DNA of 35,938 nucleotides from an uncultured Prevotellaceae bacterium (GTDB lineage: Bacteria; Bacteroidota; Bacteroidia; Bacteroidales; Bacteroidaceae): positions 1 through 35,938 of the forward strand of contig CADASP010000037.1 in assembly GCA_902790625.1 (NCBI GenBank), read 5' to 3'. Position numbers and translations under genes: made by a program. Shown here in pieces: positions 1-7,330 of the stretch (the stretch's first letter is position 1; each line of letters starts with the position of its first letter). The notes beneath the pieces were generated by a model. It was not told where the DNA came from, made no database searches, and saw only the letters and a list, made by a program, of their open reading frames with translations.

Positions 1-86
1 TGGCAGCGGCCGCTGCCATCATTGGCGGCGTTCGCTGCCATCATTGGCAGCGGCCGCTGCCAATCATGTCCCCGCCCGCTGCCAAC
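1..86. repeat. GC-rich palindrome cluster (REP-like)
   Basis: Two perfect copies of the palindrome GGCAGCGGCCGCTGCC lie at 2-17 and 46-61, the second inside the 20-nt palindrome 44-63. A degenerate copy lies between them (22-40), and copies are joined by CATCATTGG or CAATCATG. A related cluster lies at 16521-16570 in opposite orientation. No protein-like reading frame explains this stretch. It resembles a dispersed intergenic repeat; the link to a REP family is inference. Confidence 0.75.
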
Positions 87-239
87 CTAAAAAGCATGCG
101 CTTTTCCCCTCTGCGGTGCCTCCCGCTCCCCGTTTGTCGTGCACCGCCTCTCCTGAATGCACCCCATTTCACTCGTCATCAACAATGCTCACCGGCATGG
201 CATCACTTTTCATGACTGCTGGCATAGATTACGCTTCGC

Positions 240-322
240 GTCTTTTTAAAAAACAAGAAAAAACCAAATAAAACATGTTTTTGTCGGTTTTTATTTGGTT
301 TTATTTGGTTTTTAAAAAAGAC
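240..322. repeat. AT-rich imperfect inverted repeat
   Basis: The arms 240-274 and 298-322 are imperfect reverse complements built around GTCTTTTTAAAAA and CCAAATAAAAC, so the stretch can fold into a long hairpin with T-runs on both strands. It could terminate a gene lying left of the window, but no such gene is visible. A small hairpin ACCGC-TCT-GCGGT follows at 321-333. The remainder of 334-598 shows no feature I can support. Confidence 0.5.
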
Positions 323-598
323 CGCTCTGCGGTAGATAACACTGGGAATGAACAATACAGCATAGAGAAAAATGAAATATTAAAAGTTGTGCCCTCGCTT
401 ATTCGCAATCATCAGCGGCGATGTTGATCCTGCCATTCTTGGGATACGGCGTGCCCTCGGACAATCGGAATGTGAGGCTTTCATCATCAATTGCGGACAC
501 TTGCGGATAATCTAATAGAAACATCCATGAATTATTCAAGTTGTCCACCCCATTTGCCCCCCATTTTGCCCACTGAATTAAAAAATCGGGTAAAAGAC

Positions 599-629
599 TT
601 GGCAGTTTCACAAAATAGTTGTACCTTTG
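599..629 (+). promoter_or_regulatory. Promoter of rpsU
   Basis: TTGG at 599-602 and TACCTTTG at 622-629 match the Bacteroidota sigma-ABfr pattern (TTTG, 19-21 nt, TAnnTTTG). Transcription would start near 635 and give a leader of about 72 nt. The sequence TTGTACCTTTGCACCC here recurs almost exactly at the rpsL promoter. Confidence 0.8.
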
Positions 630-706
630 CACCCGCTAATCGTGCGCGCCATGCGCGGACGACGCAGAAATGTATAACTATTAAACACTTAAAGTCAAAA
701 AACAGT

Positions 707-901
707 ATGATTATTGTACCGGTAAAAGAAGGCGAGAACATCGAGAAGGCCCTCAAGAAGTTTAAGAGAAAGTTTGAGAAGACTGGCGTTGTGAAAGAAC
801 TGCGCCGCCGTCAGCAATTCAACAAGCCCTCTGTACTGAAGCGCCTGAAGATGGAACACGCCGTCTACGTGCAGCAGCTGCGTACAGCCGAGGAAAATTA
901 A
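707..901 (+). CDS. rpsU: 30S ribosomal protein bS21
   Basis: This 64-residue basic protein starts MIIVPVKEGENIEKALKKF and carries the bS21 core with KRKFEKTG and the arginine-rich ELRRRQQF segment. bS21 binds the 30S platform near the 3' end of 16S rRNA; in Bacteroidota it is reported to help hide the anti-Shine-Dalgarno sequence. The reading frame stays open upstream to 491, but ATG 707 is chosen because the protein family begins here and the promoter at 599-629 places the transcript start downstream of the earlier ATGs. The leader just before the start is A-rich with no Shine-Dalgarno sequence. The recombinase gene follows after about 60 nt with no terminator between, so partial read-through is plausible. 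Confidence 0.95.
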   Translation: MIIVPVKEGENIEKALKKFKRKFEKTGVVKELRRRQQFNKPSVLKRLKMEHAVYVQQLRTAEEN

Positions 902-918
902 AAAAAGTTCCCGGAAAA

Positions 919-950
919 TTTGGTAGTTTCAAAAAATTTCCGTAAATTCG
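919..950 (+). promoter_or_regulatory. Promoter abutting the xerC start
   Basis: TTTG at 919-922 and TAAATTCG at 943-950, with a 20-nt spacer, match the Bacteroidota promoter with one mismatch in the -7 box. The predicted transcript start is near 955, only a few bases before GTG 963. This makes TTG 951 unlikely as start codon for this transcript. Confidence 0.6.
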
Positions 951-962
951 TTGCCGAAAAGC

Positions 963-1841
963 GTGATTGACCTTTTTCTCGCCTATTTGCGCCATGAACG
1001 GAACCGCAGTGAGCAGACCGTCAGGCGATACGAGATAAGCCTTCGCGACTTTGAGGCATTTTTTCAGTCGTTAGACTCTGGGCTCGACTGGGCATCGGTG
1101 GATGCCGACATCATCCGGGGATGGATGGAGAGCCTCATGGACAGGGGCAACATCGCCTCGACGGTGAACACGGGCCTCTCGGCCATCAAATCGTTCTATC
1201 GATTCGTATTGGCCAGAAAGCTGGTCGACCATGATCCCGCACATGCCATAACAGGGCCGAAGAAAAGAAAACCACTGCCCCAGTATATGCGTGAGAACGA
1301 GATGGACAACCTGCTCGACAGAGAAGAATGGGGAGATAATATAAATGATGTTCGCGCGCGAACTATTATATTATTACTCTATGAGGCTGGGCTGAGACGT
1401 GCAGAGCTGACAGGACTGAACGATGTGGATGTGGACTTCATGGCCGGACAACTGAAAGTGACCGGCAAGCGAAACAAGCAACGCATCGTGCCATTCGGCA
1501 ATGAGCTGGCTGAACAACTGCGTCGGTATATCGAAGTACGCGACAAAGAGGTGGCCACACACGAGGACGCATTCTTCGTCGACAACAAGGGACGGCGCAT
1601 GACAGGCAACCAAGTGTATGGCATCGTCAGGAAAAACCTGACAAAGGTGACCACAATGAAAAAAAGGTCGCCACACGTGCTGAGACACTCCTTCGCAACG
1701 GCAATGCTCAACCACGATGCCGGACTGGAGAGCGTGAGACAGCTGCTGGGACATGAAAGCCTGCAGACAACCGAGATCTACACGCACACCACCTTCGAGC
1801 AATTGAAGCGAGTTTACAAAGAAGCCCACCCAAGGGGCTGA
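963..1841 (+). CDS. xerC: Tyrosine recombinase, XerC type
   Basis: This is a site-specific tyrosine recombinase of phage-integrase fold, about 292 residues, the usual size for XerC/XerD. An N-terminal SAM-like core-binding domain (LIDLF-like start, LRHERNRSEQT) is followed by the catalytic domain. The catalytic set is complete: Arg in EAGLRRAEL, Lys in TGKRNKQR, HxxR in HVLRHSFAT, His in LLGHESLQTTEIYTH and the nucleophile Tyr in the same motif. Xer recombinases resolve chromosome dimers at dif. The frame opens at TTG 951, but GTG 963 gives the family-like N-terminus and fits the promoter, so 963 is preferred. Its place between rpsU and hpf in a housekeeping region argues for chromosomal Xer rather than an integrase; XerC versus XerD is not settled by sequence alone. 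Confidence 0.88.
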   Translation: MIDLFLAYLRHERNRSEQTVRRYEISLRDFEAFFQSLDSGLDWASVDADIIRGWMESLMDRGNIASTVNTGLSAIKSFYRFVLARKLVDHDPAHAITGPKKRKPLPQYMRENEMDNLLDREEWGDNINDVRARTIILLLYEAGLRRAELTGLNDVDVDFMAGQLKVTGKRNKQRIVPFGNELAEQLRRYIEVRDKEVATHEDAFFVDNKGRRMTGNQVYGIVRKNLTKVTTMKKRSPHVLRHSFATAMLNHDAGLESVRQLLGHESLQTTEIYTHTTFEQLKRVYKEAHPRG

Positions 1842-1881
1842 ACTTTATAGTTTAATTTTAAAAAATAAAAGGAGATTAACT

Positions 1882-2184
1882 ATGGAAATTAAAATTCAGT
1901 CGATACACTTCGACGCTACCGAAAAGTTAGAGGCGTTCATCGAAAAGAAGGTCGCCAAGTTAGAAAAGTCATACGAAGATATACAGAAAGTAGAGGTGCA
2001 GCTGAAAGTGGTGAAGCCCGCCACGGCACTGAACAAGGAGACAGGTATCACGGTGACATTGCCCGGCCAAGCCCCTGTTCACGTGGAGAAAGTGAACGAC
2101 ACTTTTGAGGAAGGAATTGACCTCTGTGTCGACGCTTTGAGGGTTCAACTACAGAAAATCAAAGAAAAATCGAGGAATTATTAA
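1882..2184 (+). CDS. hpf: Ribosome hibernation promoting factor, short form
   Basis: This 100-residue protein starts MEIKIQSIHFDATEKLEAFI and has the beta-alpha-beta-beta-beta-alpha pattern of the HPF/YfiA (RaiA) family, with KKVAKLEKSYEDI and the C-terminal FEEGIDLCVDALRVQLQK helix. It is the short form without the dimerisation extension of long HPF. The family binds the 30S decoding region in stationary phase and silences ribosomes. GGAG at 1871-1874 lies 7 nt before the ATG, a Shine-Dalgarno-like site that is uncommon among the other genes here. It lies 40 nt after the recombinase gene and is probably co-transcribed. Confidence 0.93.
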   Translation: MEIKIQSIHFDATEKLEAFIEKKVAKLEKSYEDIQKVEVQLKVVKPATALNKETGITVTLPGQAPVHVEKVNDTFEEGIDLCVDALRVQLQKIKEKSRNY

Positions 2185-2202
2185 AAAAAAATCCCGAAAT
2201 AT

Positions 2203-2233
2203 TTTGGAGATTCAAAAAAAAGTCGTAACTTTG
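2203..2233 (+). promoter_or_regulatory. Promoter of the tRNA-tuf operon
   Basis: TTTG at 2203-2206 and TAACTTTG at 2226-2233, with a 19-nt spacer, are a full match to the Bacteroidota consensus. Transcription would start near 2239, about 47 nt before tRNA-Thr. No further consensus promoter is visible before tuf, so the tRNAs and tuf are probably one transcript. Confidence 0.8.
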
Positions 2234-2285
2234 CAGCCGTTTTCCGACAGGTCGTAAATCTGAAACGAGAGCGGCTGCTTAAAAA

Positions 2286-2359
2286 GCCTCTTTAGCTCAG
2301 TTGGCCAGAGCACGTGATTTGTAATCTCGGGGTCGTTGGTTCGAATCCGACAAGAGGCT
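2286..2359 (+). tRNA. tRNA-Thr (TGT)
   Basis: The acceptor stem GCCTCTT pairs with AAGAGGC at 2352-2358. The D-arm TAGCTCAGTTGG, anticodon loop TTTGTAA and T-arm GGTTCGAATCC are intact. The anticodon stem CGTGA/TCTCG has one T-T mismatch. CCA is not encoded. Confidence 0.95.
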
Positions 2360-2453
2360 CAAGGAGACTCGGAGGAAAGGCAAAGCCAATCCTCGCAAGG
2401 CTCAAGAAGGAGAACGCCGAAGGCAGGAGCGCCTGAGGGCAGGCAAAAATTTT

Positions 2454-2536
2454 GGGAGGTTTCCAGAGCGGTCAAATGGGGCAGACTGTAAATCTGTTGT
2501 CTTTCGACTTCGGTGGTTCGAATCCATCACCTCCCA
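2454..2536 (+). tRNA. tRNA-Tyr (GTA)
   Basis: Acceptor GGGAGGT pairs with ACCTCCC at 2529-2535. The anticodon loop is CTGTAAA and there is a long variable arm (GTCTTTCGAC), as expected of a class II bacterial tRNA-Tyr. CCA is not encoded. The 94-nt gap before it holds no gene. Confidence 0.95.
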
Positions 2537-2622
2537 CTCTCAAGAGTGTTTTTGCGGAAATTTTGTGCAAGTCGAGAGCAGAAGCTCGCTTATGCCGAGA
2601 CGAAGCCAAATATACCGTACTT

Positions 2623-2695
2623 GCGGAAATAGCTCAGTTGATAGAGCACTAGCCTTCCAAGCTGGGGGTCGCGGGTTTGAGCCCCGTTTTCCGCT
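2623..2695 (+). tRNA. tRNA-Gly (TCC)
   Basis: Acceptor GCGGAAA pairs with TTTCCGC at 2688-2694. The anticodon loop is CTTCCAA, and the D-arm (TAGCTCAGTTGA) and T-arm (GGGTTTGAGCCCC) are intact. CCA is not encoded. Confidence 0.95.
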
Positions 2696-2706
2696 CTATA
2701 ACAAAT

Positions 2707-2778
<72 letters not shown>

Positions 2779-2845
2779 CTCTGAGAAATGATAGGAGGAG
2801 CAAAAACAGTTCGATTATCAACAAAATTAATAAAAACAACAAACA

Positions 2846-4039
2846 ATGGCAAAAGAGCAATTTGTGCGCACCAAACCGCACGTCAACATTGGCACCATTG
2901 GTCACGTGGACCATGGTAAGACTACTTTGACCGCCGCCATCACGCTGGTTCTTTCGAAGCGTGTGGCCGGAAACGCTGACAAGGTGAAGTCCTTCGACGC
3001 TATCGACAACGCCCCTGAGGAGAAGGAGCGTGGTATCACCATCAACACCGCTCACGTGGAGTATGAGACCGAGAAGCGTCACTATGCACACGTGGACTGC
3101 CCGGGACACGCCGACTATGTGAAGAACATGGTTACTGGTGCTGCCCAGATGGATGGCGCTATCCTCGTGGTGGCCGCTACCGATGGTCCTATGCCTCAGA
3201 CTCGTGAGCACGTCCTGCTCGCTCGCCAGGTCAACGTTCCCCGTCTGGTCGTGTTCCTGAACAAGTGCGACATGGTTGACGATGAGGAAATGCTGGAGCT
3301 CGTCGAGATGGAAGTCCAGGAGATTCTTGCTCAGTATGAGTTCGAGGACGACACGCCTATCATCCGCGGTTCTGCTCTCGGTGCCCTGAACGGCGTTCAG
3401 AAGTGGGAAGACAAGGTGATGGAGCTGATGAACACCTGCGACGAGTGGATTCAGGAGCCTCCTCGCGCTACCGACAAGCCCTTCCTGATGCCTGTTGAGG
3501 ACGTGTTCTCCATCACAGGTCGTGGCACTGTGGCTACCGGCCGTATCGAGACGGGTGTCATCCACGTGGGCGACGCTGTCGAGCTGCTCGGCCTCGGTGA
3601 GGACAAGAACTCGGTGGTGACTGGCGTTGAGATGTTCCGCAAGCTCCTCGACGAGGGCCAGGCTGGTGACAACGTGGGTCTGCTGCTCCGCGGTATCGAC
3701 AAGAACGAGATCAAGCGCGGTATGGTGCTCTGCCATCCGGGTCAGATCAAGCCCTTCAAGAAGTTCAAGGCTTCCATCTACGTGCTGAAGAAGGAAGAGG
3801 GTGGTCGTCACACTCCGTTCGGCAACAAGTATCGTCCTCAGTTCTACCTCCGCACCATGGACTGCACGGGTGAGATTTCTCTGCCCGAAGGCGTTGAGAT
3901 GGTGATGCCTGGTGACAACGTGGAGATTACCGTTGAGCTGATCTACGCCGTTGCACTGAACAAGGGTCTGCGCTTCGCAATCCGCGAGGGTGGCCGCACC
4001 GTCGGCTCGGGCCAGATCACTGAGGTCTACGAAGACTAA
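2846..4039 (+). CDS. tuf: Elongation factor Tu
   Basis: This 397-residue translational GTPase delivers aminoacyl-tRNA to the ribosome. The G1 loop GHVDHGKTTL is at residues 19-28; the switch II motif DCPGH and the guanine-specificity motif NKCD follow. Domain 2 (GRGTVATGRIETG) and domain 3 (RPQFYLRTMDCTG, near the tRNA-binding face) are complete, and the protein ends in GQITEVYED. The start follows an A-rich leader (AAAACAACAAACA) without a Shine-Dalgarno sequence. It probably shares the promoter at 2203-2233 with the tRNAs. No second tuf copy is in the window. Confidence 0.98.
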   Translation: MAKEQFVRTKPHVNIGTIGHVDHGKTTLTAAITLVLSKRVAGNADKVKSFDAIDNAPEEKERGITINTAHVEYETEKRHYAHVDCPGHADYVKNMVTGAAQMDGAILVVAATDGPMPQTREHVLLARQVNVPRLVVFLNKCDMVDDEEMLELVEMEVQEILAQYEFEDDTPIIRGSALGALNGVQKWEDKVMELMNTCDEWIQEPPRATDKPFLMPVEDVFSITGRGTVATGRIETGVIHVGDAVELLGLGEDKNSVVTGVEMFRKLLDEGQAGDNVGLLLRGIDKNEIKRGMVLCHPGQIKPFKKFKASIYVLKKEEGGRHTPFGNKYRPQFYLRTMDCTGEISLPEGVEMVMPGDNVEITVELIYAVALNKGLRFAIREGGRTVGSGQITEVYED

Positions 4040-4050
4040 TCACATCGAAA

Positions 4051-4130
4051 GTTGAGTGTTCAGAGTTGAGGGGCTTTAGTTCTAAACACCAGACGCAAAG
4101 TCTCTCAACTCTTAACGCTGAACACTCAAC
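4051..4130. repeat. Inverted word-repeat hairpin between tuf and tRNA-Trp
   Basis: GTTGAGTGTTCAGAGTTGAG at 4051-4070 faces its near reverse complement at 4104-4130 (CTCAACTCTTAACGCTGAACACTCAAC), allowing a long stem with a 7-nt interruption. There is no T-run after it, so it is not a standard intrinsic terminator. It could cap or process the tuf mRNA end before the tRNA; that is inference. Confidence 0.7.
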
Positions 4131-4136
4131 AGTTAC

Positions 4137-4209
4137 ACGGGAATAGCTCAGTTGGTAGAGCATCGGTCTCCAAAACCGAGGGTCGTGGGTTCGAGTCCTC
4201 CTTCCCGTG
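4137..4209 (+). tRNA. tRNA-Trp (CCA)
   Basis: Acceptor ACGGGAA pairs with TTCCCGT at 4202-4208. The anticodon loop is CTCCAAA with stem TCGGT/ACCGA, and the D- and T-arms are standard. CCA is not encoded at the 3' end. secE starts 21 nt downstream, so tRNA and secE-nusG are likely one precursor. Confidence 0.95.
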
Positions 4210-4229
4210 CAAAGCAAGAGACAGAAGAA

Positions 4230-4427
4230 ATGAAAATTATCAAGAAATTCATTAAGTATTGCCAGACCTGCTACGATGAGTTGGCACACAAGGTGACATG
4301 GCCTACTTACAAAGAACTTACCGCCAGTGCCATGTTGGTGCTGTCGGCATCGCTGATTATCGCCCTCGTCGTTTGGGTGATGGATTTTGTTTTCAAGTCG
4401 GTAATGAGCGTGGTGTATCCAGGCTAA
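4230..4427 (+). CDS. secE: Preprotein translocase subunit SecE
   Basis: This 65-residue protein is the single-membrane-span form of SecE. The amphipathic segment with the conserved ELxxKVTWPTxxE motif (DELAHKVTWPTYKEL) precedes one hydrophobic helix (TASAMLVLSASLIIALVVWVM). SecE clamps the SecY channel in the inner membrane. The frame is open upstream to 4152 through tRNA-Trp, so ATG 4230, just after the tRNA, is the sensible start. nusG follows after 15 nt, the usual secE-nusG pair. Confidence 0.95.
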   Translation: MKIIKKFIKYCQTCYDELAHKVTWPTYKELTASAMLVLSASLIIALVVWVMDFVFKSVMSVVYPG

Positions 4428-4442
4428 GGGTTAGATTGAAAA

Positions 4443-4988
4443 ATGGCTGAGACTGGGAAGAAGTGGTATGTACTGAAAGCTGTTAGCGGAAAAGAGGCAA
4501 AGGTAAAAGAGTACTTGGAGGCTTTGATGCGAAATAATCCTGCATTGGCAAACAATGTGGGAGAAATTTTGCTACCTACTGAAAAGTATGCCCAGCTGCG
4601 CAACGGCAAGCGCGTGGTCAAGGAGAAGTTGTTCTTGCCAGGCTATGTGCTGGTGGAGGCCCGCCTCGACGGCGAAGTGGCACACACCCTGCGCTTCATA
4701 CCCAATGTCCTTGGATTCCTCGGCGGTATGGACAAACCCAGTCCTGTGCGCCAGGCCGACATCAACCGCATCCTTGGCTCGGCAGAAGACACCGCCATCA
4801 AGTCGGAAGAACTGGAAATCCCATTTGTCCTCGACGAGGCCGTGAAAGTCACCGACGGGCCGTTCAGCGGTTTCAGCGGAGTGATTGAGGAGGTGAACAC
4901 CGAGAAGCGCAAGCTGAAGGTGATGGTAAAGATCTTCGGCCGCAAGACACCCCTCGAACTCGGTTTTAATCAAGTGGAGAAAGAATAG
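4443..4988 (+). CDS. nusG: Transcription termination/antitermination protein NusG
   Basis: This 181-residue protein has the NGN domain (KKWYVLKAVSGKEAKVKEYL, then LFLPGYVLVEA and the PNVLGFLGG loop) and a C-terminal KOW domain (VTDGPFSGFSGVIEEVNTEK). NusG binds RNA polymerase over the cleft and links it to Rho or to ribosomal uS10. The pairing with secE and the position just ahead of rplK are conserved across bacteria. No terminator separates it from rplK. Confidence 0.97.
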   Translation: MAETGKKWYVLKAVSGKEAKVKEYLEALMRNNPALANNVGEILLPTEKYAQLRNGKRVVKEKLFLPGYVLVEARLDGEVAHTLRFIPNVLGFLGGMDKPSPVRQADINRILGSAEDTAIKSEELEIPFVLDEAVKVTDGPFSGFSGVIEEVNTEKRKLKVMVKIFGRKTPLELGFNQVEKE

Positions 4989-5083
4989 GGCGCAATTTGT
5001 TACGGTGCGCTGATTCTAGTATACGGTCTCGGGAGGCTTCCACTCCCAGGCTTATATGACAATCAAATAAACAACAAACAAAA
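4989..5083 (+). promoter_or_regulatory. rplK leader with two small hairpins
   Basis: The 95-nt gap holds GCGCA/TGCGC (4991-4995 with 5007-5011) and GGGAG/CTCCC (5032-5036 with 5044-5048). In E. coli the L11 operon leader contains the uL1 repressor site, so a similar autoregulatory site is possible here. I cannot show the uL1-binding consensus. No consensus promoter is visible. Confidence 0.35.
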
Positions 5084-5524
5084 ATGGCTAAAGAAGTTGC
5101 TGGATTAATCAAATTACAGATTAAAGGTGGCGCTGCAAATCCCTCGCCTCCCGTAGGCCCTGCACTGGGTTCGAAGGGAATCAACATCATGGGATTCTGC
5201 AAAGAGTTCAACGCCAGAACCCAGGACAAGGCAGGAAAGATTCTTCCTGTCGTTATCACTTACTATGCCGACAAGTCGTTCACCTTCGTCATCAAGACAC
5301 CTCCCGCAGCCGTTCAGCTGCTTGAGGCTGCCAAAGTGAAGGGTGGATCATCAGAACCCAATCGCAAAAAGGTGGCCAGCGTGACCTGGGATCAAGTGCG
5401 CGCCATCGCAGAGGATAAGTTGCAGGATTTGAACTGCTTCACTGTTGAGTCTGCCATGAAAGTGATTGCCGGTACGGCTCGTAGCATGGGTATCACTGTA
5501 CAAGGGGAGTTCCCTGGAAAATAA
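5084..5524 (+). CDS. rplK: 50S ribosomal protein uL11
   Basis: This 146-residue protein starts MAKEVAGLIKLQIKGGAANP, then PPVGPALGSKGINIMGFCKEFNA, the hallmark N-terminal domain. The C-terminal rRNA-binding domain includes the KTPPAA and GTARSMGI segments. uL11 forms the GTPase-associated stalk base on 23S rRNA and is the target region of thiostrepton. It begins the rplK-rplA-rplJ-rplL cluster, 24 nt before rplA. Confidence 0.97.
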   Translation: MAKEVAGLIKLQIKGGAANPSPPVGPALGSKGINIMGFCKEFNARTQDKAGKILPVVITYYADKSFTFVIKTPPAAVQLLEAAKVKGGSSEPNRKKVASVTWDQVRAIAEDKLQDLNCFTVESAMKVIAGTARSMGITVQGEFPGK

Positions 5525-5548
5525 CAATAACTTCAATTTTACAAGACA

Positions 5549-6241
5549 ATGAGTAAACTGACAAGAAATCAAAAGTTGGTAGCTGATAAGGTTGAAGCAG
5601 GGAAAGCATACTCTTTGAAAGAAGCCGCTGCATTGGTCAAGGAAATAACCACGACCAAGTTTGAGGCATCTGTAGATATCGATGTACGCTTGGGCGTTGA
5701 CCCGCGTAAGGCCAACCAGATGGTGCGTGGCGTTGTGTCGCTGCCCAATGGTACTGGCAAGGTGACGCGCGTGCTCGCTCTCTGTACTCCTGATCAGGAG
5801 GCTGCCGCCAAGGAAGCTGGTGCCGACTATGTCGGACTCGATGAGTACATCGAGAAGATTAAGGGCGGTTGGACTGATGTTGACGTGATCATCACGATGC
5901 CCTCGTGCATGGGTAAGCTGGGTCCCTTGGGCCGTATCCTTGGTCCTCGTGGACTGATGCCAAACCCCAAGAGCGGCACCGTTACAATGGATGTTGCCAA
6001 GGCTGTTAAGGAAGTGAAGCAGGGTAAGATTGACTTCAAGGTCGACAAGACCGGTATCGTTCACACATCTATCGGCAAGGTGACCTTCACCCCCGAGCAG
6101 ATTTATGAGAATGCCAAGGAGTTCATCGCCACCATCATCAAGCTGAAGCCCGCTGCTGCCAAGGGAACATACATGAAGAGCATTTTCCTCTCCAGTACGA
6201 TGAGTATGGGTATCAAGATAGATCCTAAATCAGTTGAATAA
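5549..6241 (+). CDS. rplA: 50S ribosomal protein uL1
   Basis: This 230-residue protein contains SVDIDVRLGVDPRKANQMVRG, the family signature region MPSCMGKLGPLGRILGPRGLMPNPKSGTVT, and a C-terminal TYMKSIFLSSTMSMGIKID. uL1 sits on the mobile L1 stalk near the E site and in many bacteria represses its own operon by binding the rplK leader. The length is normal. rplJ follows 20 nt downstream. Confidence 0.97.
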   Translation: MSKLTRNQKLVADKVEAGKAYSLKEAAALVKEITTTKFEASVDIDVRLGVDPRKANQMVRGVVSLPNGTGKVTRVLALCTPDQEAAAKEAGADYVGLDEYIEKIKGGWTDVDVIITMPSCMGKLGPLGRILGPRGLMPNPKSGTVTMDVAKAVKEVKQGKIDFKVDKTGIVHTSIGKVTFTPEQIYENAKEFIATIIKLKPAAAKGTYMKSIFLSSTMSMGIKIDPKSVE

Positions 6242-6261
6242 CTCGTTAAAAGATTAGACAA

Positions 6262-6783
6262 ATGAAAAAGGAATTAAAAGATACTATCATCGTAGATCTG
6301 GGTGAGAAGCTGAAGGAATATCCTCATTTCTACTTGGTCGACCTGACGGGCTTGAACGCAGAGAAGACGAGCGAACTGCGCCGCAACTGCTTCAAGAACG
6401 AAATCCACCTGCTGGTGGTGAAGAACAAGCTGCTGCACAAGGCTTTCGAGAATGCCGAGCTGGACTACACCGCTCTGTACGACTGCCTGAAAGGCAACAC
6501 AGCACTGATGTTCACCAATGTGGCCAACGCCCCCGCCAAGCTGCTCAAAGACTACAAGAACAAGAAGCAGGAAGTTCCCGCACTGAAGGGTGCTTTTGCA
6601 GAAGAGAGCTTCTTCGTGGGTGCCGACAAGCTCGACGAGCTGGTGGCCATCAAGAGCAAGAACGAACTGATTGCCGACGTTGTGGCTCTGCTGCAGTCGC
6701 CCATCAAGAACATCATGTCTGGACTCAATGCTGGTGGCAAGATCCACAGCCTGCTCGACGCTATCGCTGAGCGTAACCAATAA
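6262..6783 (+). CDS. rplJ: 50S ribosomal protein uL10
   Basis: This 173-residue protein has the uL10 rRNA-binding N-terminal domain (VDLTGLNAEKTSELRRNCF, LLVVKNKLLHKA, GNTALMF) and the C-terminal helix that carries bL12 dimers (SPIKNIMSGLNAGGKIHSLLDAI). It anchors the stalk that recruits translational GTPases. The short 20-nt gap upstream leaves little room for a separate autoregulatory leader such as the one ahead of rplJ in E. coli. Confidence 0.97.
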   Translation: MKKELKDTIIVDLGEKLKEYPHFYLVDLTGLNAEKTSELRRNCFKNEIHLLVVKNKLLHKAFENAELDYTALYDCLKGNTALMFTNVANAPAKLLKDYKNKKQEVPALKGAFAEESFFVGADKLDELVAIKSKNELIADVVALLQSPIKNIMSGLNAGGKIHSLLDAIAERNQ

Positions 6784-6861
6784 CAAGCGGCCTTTTTAAT
6801 TACAGTTGAAAAGGGAAGAAACAACAAACAGTAAAAACAATTAAAAAAACAATTAAATAAA

Positions 6862-7239
6862 ATGGCAGATATTAAAGCTATTGCTGAGCAGTTGGTGAAC
6901 CTGACTGTGAAGGAAGTGAACGAGTTGGCAACAGTCCTGAAGGACGAGTATGGAATTGAGCCCGCTGCTGCAGCTGTTGCAGTGGCTGCTGGCCCCGCCG
7001 CTGGCCCCGCTGAGGCTGTTGAGGAGAAGACCTCTTTCGACGTGGTGCTGAAGTCGGTTGGCGCTGCTAAGCTTCAGGTCGTGAAGGCCGTGAAGGAAGC
7101 TTGTGGTCTGGGTCTGAAGGAAGCTAAGGACCTGGTTGACGGTGCTCCCGCTACCATCAAGGAAGGTCTGTCGAAGGACGAGGCTGAGAACCTGAAGAAG
7201 GCTATCGAGGCCGCTGGTGCCGAGGTGGAACTGAAGTAA
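6862..7239 (+). CDS. rplL: 50S ribosomal protein bL12
   Basis: This 125-residue acidic protein has the N-terminal dimerisation domain (IKAIAEQLVNLTVKEVNELATVL), an alanine/proline-rich flexible hinge (AAAAVAVAAGPAAGPAEA) and the globular GTPase-binding domain with KTSFDVVLKSVG, VKAVKEACGLGLKEAKDLV and the final EAAGAEVELK. Multiple copies bind uL10. It is separated from rplJ by 78 nt of A-rich sequence and from rpoB by a structured leader. Confidence 0.97.
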   Translation: MADIKAIAEQLVNLTVKEVNELATVLKDEYGIEPAAAAVAVAAGPAAGPAEAVEEKTSFDVVLKSVGAAKLQVVKAVKEACGLGLKEAKDLVDGAPATIKEGLSKDEAENLKKAIEAAGAEVELK

Positions 7240-7261
7240 TTCAGAACTTTGATATCACATG

Positions 7262-7299
7262 GGTTAGGAGCTCTCTGGTAGAGGGTTCCTGACCTTTTT
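7262..7299 (+). terminator. Attenuator-like hairpin between rplL and rpoB
   Basis: GGTTAGGA at 7262-7269 pairs with TCCTGACC at 7287-7294 (eight pairs, one T-G), and CTCT/AGAG can pair inside; five T follow at 7295-7299. This is a partial-terminator shape. In E. coli an attenuator between rplL and rpoB lowers polymerase expression relative to ribosomal proteins. The same role is inferred here from position and form. Confidence 0.65.
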
Positions 7300-7330
7300 C
7301 GTCTCTACAACACCCTGTTTTCGCTTATTT

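Noticed and set aside
44..271. A 75-codon frame in the GC-rich palindrome region
   Set aside because: It begins with an alanine run encoded by the palindromes, has no family likeness and no promoter.
951..962. TTG 951 as start of the recombinase
   Set aside because: The promoter -7 box ends at 950, so the codon would lie upstream of the predicted transcript start; GTG 963 gives the family-like N-terminus.
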